Source of the DNA: Acidicaldus organivorans
GTDB lineage: Bacteria > Pseudomonadota > Alphaproteobacteria > Acetobacterales > Acetobacteraceae
Direction of reading: 5' to 3'
DNA length: 6,227 nucleotides
Assembly (NCBI GenBank): GCA_000759655.1
Contig: KN174051.1
Span: 1 to 6,227, forward strand
The notes below the pieces were generated by a model. That model was not told where the DNA came from. It worked only from the letters and a program-made list of their open reading frames with translations, and did no database searches. Both the position numbers and the translations under genes were made by a program. How positions within the stretch are numbered: position 1 is the stretch's first letter; the number at the start of each line of letters is the position of its first letter. Of this stretch, positions 1-5,845 are shown piece after piece.

Positions 1-1
1 G

Positions 2-205
2 GGGATCGGCTGGGCGGAGGGGCCGGCAGGGCTCATCCTTTGCGCGGTGCGGCTCGGAGAGGGGCGGATCGCCGCCTGTTTCCCCGCCGACCCCGCCTGG
101 CGGATGGAGGCGCTGTGGCCCGCGCTGTTCACAGGCGCCCGCCCCGAGGAGCTTCCCTTGCTGCGTGCCTCGCTGCTCGCCGAACCTGCCGCCATCGCGC
201 TCTGA
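2..205 (+). CDS. 3' end of an unrecognised high-GC gene (partial)
   Basis: This reading frame is open from the window edge to a TGA at 203-205 and gives the last 67 residues of a protein whose start lies outside the window. Third codon positions are almost all G or C, which supports real coding in a high-GC genome; the competing frame in the same stretch gives an arginine-rich product typical of a shadow. The tail is rich in Ala, Leu, Gly and Pro, with a tryptophan-containing segment (WRMEALWPALFTGARPEELP), and has no predicted membrane span or motif I can name. It ends 72 bases before the tRNA, with the same orientation. It probably belongs to the chromosomal side of the tRNA. I do not recognise the family and assign no function. 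Confidence 0.6.
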   Translation, partial: GIGWAEGPAGLILCAVRLGEGRIAACFPADPAWRMEALWPALFTGARPEELPLLRASLLAEPAAIAL

Positions 206-226
206 ACGGGATGTCGGAACGGGATG
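204..226. repeat. 10-bp direct repeat just after the upstream gene
   Basis: The word GAACGGGATG occurs at 204-213 and again at 217-226, a 13-base period starting within the stop codon of the upstream gene. It may be chance or replication slippage. No function is inferred. Confidence 0.4.
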
Positions 227-238
227 GCGAACCCCCCC

Positions 239-267
239 TTGCGTGCCGGGCGGCACTCCCCTATGAG
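239..267 (+). promoter_or_regulatory. Candidate promoter for tRNA-Gly
   Basis: A TTGCGT box at 239-244 and a TATGAG box at 262-267 are 17 bases apart, which would place the transcription start a few bases before the tRNA at 278. The matches to the sigma-70 consensus are partial (TTG in the -35 box, four of six in the -10 box), so spacing and position carry most of the weight. Confidence 0.4.
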
Positions 268-277
268 AGGGCGCGAC

Positions 278-352
278 GCGGGCGTAGCTCAGGGGTAGAG
301 CACAACCTTGCCAAGGTTGGGGTCGAGGGTTCGAATCCCTTCGCCCGCTCCA
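278..352 (+). tRNA. tRNA-Gly, anticodon GCC
   Basis: This is a complete 75-nt cloverleaf. The acceptor stem GCGGGCG (278-284) pairs perfectly with CGCCCGC (342-348). The D stem is GCTC/GAGC (287-290/298-301). The anticodon stem CAACC/GGTTG (303-307/315-319) holds the loop TTGCCAA with anticodon GCC at 310-312, which reads GGC and GGU glycine codons. The T arm is GAGGG-TTCGAAT-CCCTT (325-341), with one G-T pair. The discriminator base is T349 and the 3' CCA (350-352) is encoded in the DNA. Nothing in it looks degenerate, so it should be functional. The 3' ends of tRNA genes are common targets of tyrosine integrases, and here the tRNA precedes a stretch of accessory genes. Confidence 0.97.
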
Positions 353-383
353 GATTATCCCAAGAAAGTCATCGAGTTAGAGA

Positions 384-403
384 GGCCTTCGGGGCCGTTT
401 TTT
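384..403 (+). terminator. Rho-independent terminator after tRNA-Gly
   Basis: GGCC (384-387) pairs with GGCC (393-396) around the loop TTCGG, and one G precedes a run of six T (398-403). The stem is short but all G-C. Its position, 31 bases after the tRNA and on the same strand, is right for ending the tRNA transcript. Confidence 0.7.
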
Positions 404-424
404 GCTTCCATTGACCTGATCGCG

Positions 425-448
425 GCAATTTGGAAGCAATTTGGAAGC
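425..448. repeat. 11-bp tandem repeat downstream of the tRNA
   Basis: The unit GCAATTTGGAA occurs twice back to back (425-435, 436-446), and the next two bases begin a third copy. It is more AT-rich than its surroundings and lies about 70 bases past the tRNA 3' end. Paired short repeats near a tRNA can be recombinase arm-binding sites, but no integrase gene is in the window, so this role is only a guess. Confidence 0.6.
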
Positions 449-708
449 GGCGCGCGGAAAGTCGGCGGCGGTGGGATCGTGGGTTTGGCGGTTCCAATCC
501 GGAGTCGAAGCGCCTCTGGGCGGGGGACAGCACCCGGGGGGACTCGCCCGCCGCGCGACGGGCGACCACTTGGTGGACGGCACTGAAACCGCGTCCCGAC
601 GGCCAGTGGTAGGATTGGCCCCGTTTTTAGCCATCGCCAGCGCCTACGGTTCCAGCCCCTGGTCAGGACTGCCAGCGAGCCGGCAGGCGGTATAGTGATC
701 GGCCACCG
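449..708. other. Non-coding stretch between tRNA region and SRAP remnant
   Basis: I see no convincing gene here; the open frames on both strands give arginine- and proline-rich products without motifs. Small structures can be pointed out. A hairpin has a perfect 7-bp stem TCGCCCG/CGGGCGA (544-550/559-565) with an 8-base loop. A weak terminator-like element has stem GGCCA/TGGCC (601-605/616-620) followed by CCG and five T (624-628). A 5-bp stem CTGCC/GGCAG lies at 669-673/682-686. A TATAGT box at 691-696 resembles a -10 element, but no good -35 box lies at the right distance, and it would leave almost no leader before the ATG at 709. The stretch may be decayed backbone DNA of an integrated element. 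Confidence 0.5.
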
Positions 709-876
709 ATGTGTGGGCGTTACGCCAGCTTTCTGCCTCCCGAGGCCATCGCCCGACTGTATCACACCGCCGGGGCGCTGCCCAATGTCGCCCCGTCCCG
801 GAACGTCGCGCCAAGCCAGCAGTCGATGGTGGTGCGGCGGCACCCGGAAACCAGCGCGCGGCATCTCGACCTGCTG
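709..876 (+). pseudogene. SRAP (YedK/HMCES-type) gene, 5' fragment
   Basis: The first 56 residues begin [17 protein letters not shown] and continue with an NVAPSQ segment and VVRRHPET...RHLDLL, the usual N-terminus of SOS response-associated peptidase (SRAP) proteins. In this family the initiator methionine is removed and Cys2 forms a covalent link with abasic sites in single-stranded DNA, protecting them during replication. Cys2 is present here. The gene stops being SRAP after about residue 56 of an expected 200 or more: the downstream WGL-type segment, the conserved Asn and Glu and the active-site His are all missing, and the frame passes straight into helicase sequence. An Arg also stands where the family normally has Trp (SRNVAP rather than SWNVAP). 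It is a dead remnant, or at most part of a chimeric ORF. SRAP genes often sit on alphaproteobacterial plasmids and islands. Confidence 0.82.
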
Positions 877-1032
877 GTCATCGACGAGGCCTCGATGGTC
901 GATGCGCCGCTGATAGCGGCGCTGACCCGGGCGATCCCGCGGGCGGCCGCCCTGCTGGTGGTGGGCGACGTGGATCAGCTCCCATCGGTGAGGCCCGGCC
1001 AGGTGCTGGCGGATCTGATCGCCTCCGGCGCT
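877..1032 (+). pseudogene. RecD2-like helicase fragment, motifs II-III
   Basis: In the same frame as the SRAP piece, about 52 residues match the core of a RecD2/YrrC-type SF1B helicase: Walker [17 protein letters not shown], then [26 protein letters not shown], the motif III region. The Walker A region and the whole N-terminus are missing, so the fragment cannot hydrolyse ATP. An Arg replaces the usual Gly in the SVGPGQ segment, consistent with decay. The join to SRAP is at about 862-876, where both families could encode L-D-L-L, so recombination at a short shared sequence is plausible. After about 1032 the frame loses helicase similarity. Confidence 0.82.
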
Positions 1033-1390
1033 CGGCTTCATCGCGGCGATCGACGCCGAGGGAGGCGAGATCATCGTGCGCTTCGACGGGTGGGACGTGG
1101 CCTTCGGGAGCGGCGATCTGGATGCGCTGGTGCCCGCCTATGTGGCGACGATCCACAAGGCGCAGGGCTCGGAGTATCCGGCCGTGGTGATCCTGGTTCT
1201 GTCGCAGCGCTACGCCATGCTCCAGCGAAACCTGCTCTATACCGGCATCACCCGCGGCAAGCGGTTGCTCGTACGCGTTGGCAGCCGCAAGGCGGTGGCG
1301 AGAGTGGTCCGCCACGTCTCCGGCCGGCGGCGATGGTCGAAGTTGCGGGAGCGGCTTGCTGCGTTGCCGGCTGGAGCGATCGCGTTGTAA
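1031..1390 (+). pseudogene. RecD2-like helicase fragment, C-terminal domain
   Basis: This piece is read one base out of register with the previous one. It begins [20 protein letters not shown] and runs to a TAA at 1388-1390. It contains [19 protein letters not shown] (motif V region) and [13 protein letters not shown] (motif VI, with the family's Thr-Arg), followed by a basic tail ending in [12 protein letters not shown]. This is the UvrD_C_2-type end of RecD2-like helicases. An in-frame TGA at 1016-1018 blocks extension upstream. Compared with an intact protein, roughly 200 residues between motif III and this segment are missing, so the join near 1030 is a deletion with a frame change. An internal GTG (1076) might start a short product, but this would be only a helicase fragment. 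It is most likely non-functional. Confidence 0.85.
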
Positions 1391-1429
1391 CATTATCGAT
1401 CAGTCCCGCCGGCAGCACCCGAAGTACGC

Positions 1430-1482
1430 GGCAAACTGACTGGCAGCTAACGAATCTGCATCGGGAACAGCTGCCGTTTGCC
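1430..1482. repeat. Bulged inverted repeat, two 7-bp segments
   Basis: GGCAAAC (1430-1436) pairs with GTTTGCC (1476-1482), and GGCAGCT (1442-1448) pairs with AGCTGCC (1469-1475). The right-hand segments are contiguous, while the left-hand ones are separated by TGACT (1437-1441). The result is a 14-bp stem with a 5-base bulge on one side and a 20-base loop. No T-run follows, so it is not a standard terminator. It lies 40 bases after the RecD2 remnant and 45 bases before the candidate promoter. Confidence 0.6.
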
Positions 1483-1526
1483 CAACTGAGCTATTATCTT
1501 TGTGGACGAGCGATCTGTCGGAGGTA

Positions 1527-1556
1527 TTGCAAATCGTCGTGGATGGCTTTTATACT
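1527..1556 (+). promoter_or_regulatory. Candidate sigma-70 promoter of the defence operon
   Basis: TTGCAA (1527-1532) and TATACT (1551-1556) are 18 bases apart and close to the consensus boxes TTGACA and TATAAT. Transcription would start near 1563, leaving a leader of about 150 bases before the OLD gene. It is the best promoter candidate in the spacer and lies in its AT-richer part. Confidence 0.5.
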
Positions 1557-1611
1557 GCTTCACGCGGACAATTTTGGAGATGCGATCTGTATGTTGGAAG
1601 GAACCGGCAAG

Positions 1612-1716
1612 ATGCAGAACCCTGCGCTAACTGACGGAGAGTTGGAGGATGAGGGATTTCTTCCGCCGTCCTTAGGGAAGTGCGCAAAGGTCTTTTGTAG
1701 TGGGGCCTTTTCATGA
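1612..1716 (+). CDS. Possible short leader ORF overlapping the OLD start
   Basis: An ATG at 1612 follows an AAGGA ribosome-binding sequence (1598-1602) at 9 bases and opens a 34-residue frame beginning [16 protein letters not shown]. Its TGA (1714-1716) overlaps the OLD gene's ATG (1713-1715) as ATGA, the classic arrangement for translational coupling. In-frame ATGs at 1591 and 1543 would give 41 and 57 residues; the one at 1543 lies upstream of the predicted transcription start. The peptide is acidic in the middle, has two Cys near its end and matches no family I know. The OLD gene's own ribosome-binding site is weak (TGGGG at 1701-1705), which would make coupling useful. It may equally be a chance open frame. 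Confidence 0.25.
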   Translation: MQNPALTDGELEDEGFLPPSLGKCAKVFCSGAFS

Positions 1717-3700
1717 AGATCGAGTCTGTCTCGGTACGAAATTTTCGGTGCTTTGGTCCCGAGTGGATCAAAGTGAGCCTGCAAGAGCAAGTAACCGCCT
1801 TTGTTGGAGGCAATGGTTCAGGCAAGACAGCGCTTTTTCAGGCGCTTTCCCGACTTTTTGGCGTGACGAGGACGGACAGGACCATCATCAAAAAAGACTT
1901 CCATATCGCTCATGACGAAGAGGAGCTGCCGGATGGGCGGTCCCTGGAGATCGAGTGCCTGCTGGGCTTCCCGGAGTTGGAAGAACAAGAGGACGAAGAC
2001 GCGCACGCCGTCCCCGACTTCTTCAATCACATGGCTGCCTCAGGTCCCGATGAACCGCTGAAGGCCCGCATACGGCTTGTCGCCAGATGGATCGAAGACG
2101 GCACACCGGACGGGACCGTCGAAGAAGACGTCAGGTGGATCACAACGCTCGGCGACGAATTTGAATGGGAGACCTGTCCGAAGGTCTCGGCCGTGGATCG
2201 TGCGAGCATACAGGTCGTCTACGTTCCAGCCCTTCGCAACGCCGCCGACCGTGTCACAGAGCTTCTGAAGGGCCGTCTTTGGAGAGCGGCGCTCTGGTCG
2301 GCTGATCTTGGCGCCCGCGCGACGAAAGGGGCCGAGCTTATCCAGAGCCAGTTCGATCGGGAGGCTCCGGCAAATTTTATCATCAAGCGTCTGACGCGCA
2401 GGTGGCAGCAGGTCTACGAAGGCGACACGGACACGTCTCCCAATCTGCGGCTGATCGAGAGCAGGATAGAGGAGCTGGTGCGGCGCGCGGAGTTTGTTTT
2501 CCATCCTGACGAAGCCGGTCGAAACCGAGCCCTTGCCGACCTCAGCGACGGTCAGCGCTCGCTTTTCCACATCGCTCTGACAGCCGCGACGCTGGAAACC
2601 GAACAGGATGCGATTGCACTCACTGCGGCGGAGAGCCCATTCGATCCGGAAAAGCTGCGGCGCACGCATCTGACCCTTCTCGCGATTGAGGAGCCTGAAA
2701 ACAGCCTTTCGCCGTTCTTCCTGTCCCGGATCGTAATGCTGGCGCGGGAGATTGGAAAAATGGGCACGGCGCAGGCGCTCATCTCAAGTCACAGCGCAAG
2801 TATCCTCTCCCGCATCGAGGCGGACGAAGTCCGCTATTTCCGGCTTGACCGGAAAACGGGCCGTGCCTCCGTTAAGCAGCTCACTTTGCCTGAAAACGAT
2901 GCCGAAGCGCGCAACTATGTGCGCCTCGCAGTCCGGTCCTACCCGGAGCTATATTTTGCGCGGTTCGTGATCCTGGCGGAGGGGGACTCCGAACGGATCG
3001 TCCTGCCCCGGCTTGCCGAAGCCAGCGGCGTGCCGCTTGATCCGTCATTTGTCCCGGTAGTGCCTCTGGGCGGACGCTATGTCTCGCACTTCTGGCGACT
3101 GCTCACCGATCTCGGCATCCCCCACGCCACGCTTGTGGATTTTGACCTTGGACGCGCCCGTGGCGGAGCCGACATGATCCGAAAAGTGTTCGCGGCCCTC
3201 AAAGAGGTAAACCGCGATCTGACTGCAAATCCGCTCGTCGCCGAGGGCACGATTAGTCTCGATGATCTCGAAGGACTGACCGATGAGGATGTTCGGGAGG
3301 ATTGGGCGGATAATAACTGGCTTCAGGCACTCAGGCATGAAGACGTCTTCATTTCCAACCCGATTGACCTGGATTTCGCGATGTTGAGAGCTTTTCCTGC
3401 CGCATACCAAAACCTAAATCCCGGCAGACAAGGTCCCAGGAAAACCGCGGAGGCGATTGCCAAGAAAAAAAGGTGGTCCTCAAAACCAATGGGAATCCCC
3501 ACATCTACGACGACGACAAATGGAACGATAGCTTCGCCTGGTATCCTTATCTTTTCCACAGCCGCAGCAAGCAGGAAACTCATCTGGACGCGCTAAGCCG
3601 GATCGAGGATAAAGAGCTCGCTAACCAGGCACCACCGGAACTGCGCGCTCTGATCGATCATGTGAGAAACAATCTGTTTCCCGAGCCGGATGAGGGCTGA
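1713..3700 (+). CDS. gajA: Class 2 OLD-family ATPase/Toprim nuclease, GajA-like, with a frame break
   Basis: In Gabija systems GajA is a DNA nuclease held in check by nucleotides and released during phage infection. The N-terminus ([15 protein letters not shown]) is typical of OLD and RecF-like ABC ATPases. Visible motifs are Walker A GGNGSGKT (32-39), signature LSDGQ (277-281), Walker [10 protein letters not shown] (321-329) and switch His360 in SSHS. The Toprim domain follows, with EGDSE (423-427) and DFD (476-478) as metal-ligand candidates and a later acidic IDLD (551-554). The initial frame shifts at an A7 run (3465-3471) and ends at 3596 with a low-complexity, Ser/Thr-rich tail (627 aa). 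One extra base restores a C-terminus containing [10 protein letters not shown], whose Lys (about residue 620) is a candidate for the conserved Toprim lysine of OLD nucleases. The corrected protein is 662 aa and stops at 3698-3700, on the helicase start. Adjacency to a UvrD-like helicase defines class 2 OLD. The OLD fold is near certain; calling it Gabija is slightly less so. Confidence 0.88.
3465..3471 (+). other. A7 run at which the OLD reading frame changes
   Basis: Seven A follow AAG. In the upstream frame the codons are AAG AAA AAA AGG; moving back one base (or having eight A) gives AAG GTG GTC and the family-like C-terminus. A GGAGG sequence (3449-3453) lies 11 bases before the run, similar in position to the Shine-Dalgarno-like stimulator of the dnaX frameshift. 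Against a standard -1 ribosomal slip, the heptamer in register is G AAA AAA, so the P-site tRNA would mispair at its first base. No strong hairpin follows. Transcriptional slippage, mutation and sequencing error all remain possible. Confidence 0.75.
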
Positions 3701-5568
3701 TGCCAGTCGCGCCGGAAGATTGGCAACCGCAAGGCGTCAATAGCCTTGAGCGGCGAGCCTGGGATGCTCTTCGGGAGACCGCACAGAACGTTTGCGTTAC
3801 CGCTGGTGCCGGGGCGGGAAAAACGGAATTTCTGGCACAGAAGGCCGCCTATCTCCTGCAGACCGGTCTTTGTGCCGCGCCAAAGCGCATCCTTGCGATT
3901 AGCTTTAAGCGCGATGCCGCCCAAAATCTTGCAGCGCGAGTTCGTCAACGCTGTTCTGCGGATCAGGCCCGCAGGTTTCACTCGATTACCTTCGATGCTT
4001 TCACAAAGCATATGCTGGATCACTTCCGCCTCGCGATCCCTGACGCCTACCGACCGCCAGCGGATTACAGCATCGCCTTTCCCTCACGACGGGACTTAGA
4101 GTTATTCCTGCGCAGGCACGGCCGGCCGAATGTTAGTGCGGACTGGTTTGAACGAGCGGTCGCCCGCACGGCGCTGCCGCTTGAAGAAACCGTTGAGGAT
4201 CCGCGCGAACGCGAACTGCTTCGCGCCTACTGGGCCGACCAGTACGCTATGCCGGATGGCGCCCTCGTCTCATTTTCGATGATCAATCGCCTTGTTGAGT
4301 ATATGCTGCGCTCAAATCCAAGGATCAAGCGCGCTCTGCGTCTAACCTATCCATTTGTTTTTCTGGATGAATTCCAGGATACAACCTATGCGCAATACAG
4401 TCTTGTGAACGCTGCGTTCAGAGAAAGTAATTCCGTCTTCACGGCTGTCGGAGACGACAAGCAGAAGATTATGGGCTGGGCAGGCGCGATGGATAACGCG
4501 TTTGACGAGTTCACCGCCGATTTCAAAGCCGTTCGGTATGCGCTGCTCAGGAACTGGAGATCACACGAGGCGCTTGTCACCGTCCAGCATGTTATCGCAC
4601 GGCGGATCGATCCCGACGTCGAGGAAGTCGAAGCCCGCGGCGAGCTGGCGGTTGATGGCGATACAGCGGCCATCTGGAGGTTTGACAGCCGCGAGCAGGA
4701 AGCGGAGCAGATAGCACGATGGATTAGAAGCGAAGTCGATGGAGGCCGGGTCGCCCCACACGACGTTGCCATTCTTGTGCGCATGCGGGCTAACAACGTC
4801 GAAGACGAATTAGCGCCCGCTCTTCGCAACCAAGGCTTGACGCTGCGAAATCTTGCCAGAAACGTTGGCAAAATCGCCATACAGGATTTGTTGGCCGAGC
4901 CTCTGACCGAAGTCCTTCTTCCGCTATTGTGGCTGGGCGCAAGTGCGCGTAACTCCGACGCTTGGAACACGACGCTTCAGCACCTACTGAGCTTGGCGGG
5001 CATCAGCCCAGAAGACGAGACCGGGCAAGAGCGTTTGCAGCGCGAGATCGGAGAGTTCTCCAGGAATCTTCGACAGACAATGCGCGCTCAACCGCCTGAT
5101 CCGGCAGGGGCCGACCAGTTGTTCGCGCAGGCCTTGGATTTCGTCGGGGTAGCGCGTCTGCGTCAGGTCTACCCCGAATATCGGCGAGACGTTGATTTTC
5201 AGCGCGTGCGCGATGGCTTTCAAATTCTTATGCGAGAATGTGCCGAGAACGCTGCGGATTGGAGTGGCGTCCTTGATCGCTTCGAAGGAAAAGACCACGT
5301 CCCGCTCATGACGATCCACAAGAGCAAGGGCCTCGAATTTCATACCATGATTTTCTTCGGGCTCGACGCTCAGACATGGTGGAGTCTTTCGCCGGATCGC
5401 GGCGAAGAGCTCAATTCATTTTTCGTCGCCTTTACACGCGCCAGGCAGCGAGCGTTTTTTTCTTACTGCGCCGAGCGGGGTAACGCAATCGGTTGGCTGG
5501 AGCAACTTCTTCTGCCCGCAGGTGTGGGGAAGATCGACGGAGCTGATATCGTCGCTCCCGACGCGTAA
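3700..5568 (+). CDS. gajB: UvrD-like SF1A helicase, GajB-like
   Basis: This 622-residue protein carries the full UvrD/PcrA/Rep motif set: motif I TAGAGAGKTEF (34-44, Lys41), Ia ILAISFKRDAA (64-74), Ib TFDAF (97-101), II FVFLDEFQDTT (219-229), III AVGDDKQKIMGWAGA (249-263), IV LLRNWRS (282-288), V MTIHKSKGLEF (537-547) and VI FFVAFTRA (574-581). About 245 residues between motifs IV and V leave room for a 2B-like subdomain. It should be an ATP-driven 3'-5' translocase or helicase; GajB is thought to process DNA and deplete nucleotides that inhibit GajA. It is longer than the type GajB (about 500 aa). The ATG overlaps the OLD stop as TGATG, with GAGGG only 3 bases upstream, so translation probably depends on ribosomes arriving from the OLD gene. 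Ordinary repair helicases of the UvrD type usually stand alone, so the pairing argues for defence. Confidence 0.9.
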   Translation: MPVAPEDWQPQGVNSLERRAWDALRETAQNVCVTAGAGAGKTEFLAQKAAYLLQTGLCAAPKRILAISFKRDAAQNLAARVRQRCSADQARRFHSITFDAFTKHMLDHFRLAIPDAYRPPADYSIAFPSRRDLELFLRRHGRPNVSADWFERAVARTALPLEETVEDPRERELLRAYWADQYAMPDGALVSFSMINRLVEYMLRSNPRIKRALRLTYPFVFLDEFQDTTYAQYSLVNAAFRESNSVFTAVGDDKQKIMGWAGAMDNAFDEFTADFKAVRYALLRNWRSHEALVTVQHVIARRIDPDVEEVEARGELAVDGDTAAIWRFDSREQEAEQIARWIRSEVDGGRVAPHDVAILVRMRANNVEDELAPALRNQGLTLRNLARNVGKIAIQDLLAEPLTEVLLPLLWLGASARNSDAWNTTLQHLLSLAGISPEDETGQERLQREIGEFSRNLRQTMRAQPPDPAGADQLFAQALDFVGVARLRQVYPEYRRDVDFQRVRDGFQILMRECAENAADWSGVLDRFEGKDHVPLMTIHKSKGLEFHTMIFFGLDAQTWWSLSPDRGEELNSFFVAFTRARQRAFFSYCAERGNAIGWLEQLLLPAGVGKIDGADIVAPDA

Positions 5569-5775
5569 GAACGGCAAGTTCCGGGATCAGGAAAAAGAGT
5601 CCGCAACGACGATGATGGGCGCGAAACAGCCAGGGAATCAGGAATGGCAAGGGTCGCCTACGGCCCAGCTTCGACCGCTGCAGATCTTCAGGTCGATGGC
5701 CCGCTACCGTTCGAGTACGGGCGCATGAGTTGGGGAGCGGCGGCCGAGGCACAACAAGGTTCGAGAGTGAGAGTT
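5569..5775. other. Spacer between the helicase gene and the parB leader
   Basis: No gene is supported here. A small imperfect hairpin, GCCCG-C-TAC paired with GTA-CGGGC (5699-5707/5715-5722, one bulged C), is visible, but no T-run follows, so no clear terminator for the defence operon is found. The sequence returns to high GC toward its 3' end, so the edge of the lower-GC insert probably lies in this stretch. Confidence 0.45.
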
Positions 5776-5843
5776 CGGCCGGGTTGGCCGTGACGGGTTT
5801 ATGGCCGCGAGAGAGGCTCGCGGCGCCCGTCGCGGAGATCCGC
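5776..5843 (+). promoter_or_regulatory. Structured leader of parB: three adjacent hairpins
   Basis: Three stems follow one another up to the parB start. The first is CGGCC/GGCCG (5776-5780/5786-5790). The second is two-tier: outer GACGGG/CCCGTC (5792-5797/5826-5831) and a perfect 8-bp inner stem GCCGCGAG/CTCGCGGC (5804-5811/5817-5824) around the loop AGAGG. The third is GCGGA/TCCGC (5832-5836/5839-5843), which overlaps the ribosome-binding sequence GGAGA (5834-5838) 7 bases before the ATG. Such folding could limit translation of parB. My recollection that similar leaders precede plasmid parB genes of alphaproteobacteria is unverified. Confidence 0.55.
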
Positions 5844-5845
5844 CA

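Larger units (their letters stand above)
1391..1712. other. Spacer upstream of the defence operon
   Basis: This 322-base stretch is more AT-rich than the preceding DNA and holds no established gene. It contains a bulged inverted repeat (1430-1482), a candidate sigma-70 promoter (1527-1556), a 9-bp direct repeat GCGATCTGT on either side of the promoter (1510-1518, 1582-1590), and a possible short ORF that ends on the start codon of the OLD gene. One frame is free of stops throughout, but the upstream part of that translation looks like no protein I know. Confidence 0.55.

Noticed and set aside
490..500. GGTTCCAATCC, one base different from the tRNA T-arm word GGTTCGAATCC, considered as an att-site remnant
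   Set aside because: Only 11 bases with one mismatch, and the surrounding bases do not match the tRNA, so chance is likely.
355..1074. Long minus-strand open frame opposite the spacer and the SRAP/RecD2 remnants
   Set aside because: The product has no motif and is the antisense shadow of high-GC coding sequence; the plus strand shows recognisable families.
1430..1482. Integron attC site
   Set aside because: The outer right arm GTTTGCC does not fit GTTRRRY, and there is no gene cassette arrangement or integrase.
709..1716. A single 335-codon open frame from the SRAP start to the OLD start
   Set aside because: Only its first 108 residues resemble proteins (SRAP then RecD2). The middle part is the wrong frame of the RecD2 C-terminus and the rest runs through the spacer, so it is not one gene.
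3464..3472. Canonical dnaX-like A AAA AAG slippery heptamer
   Set aside because: The heptamer is present but out of register with the upstream frame; in register it reads G AAA AAA, so a simple double-tRNA slip is not supported.
5759..5776. Two GTTC words upstream of parB, considered as an alphaproteobacterial LexA box
   Set aside because: The spacing is 10 bases, whereas the known box is GTTC-N7-GTTC.
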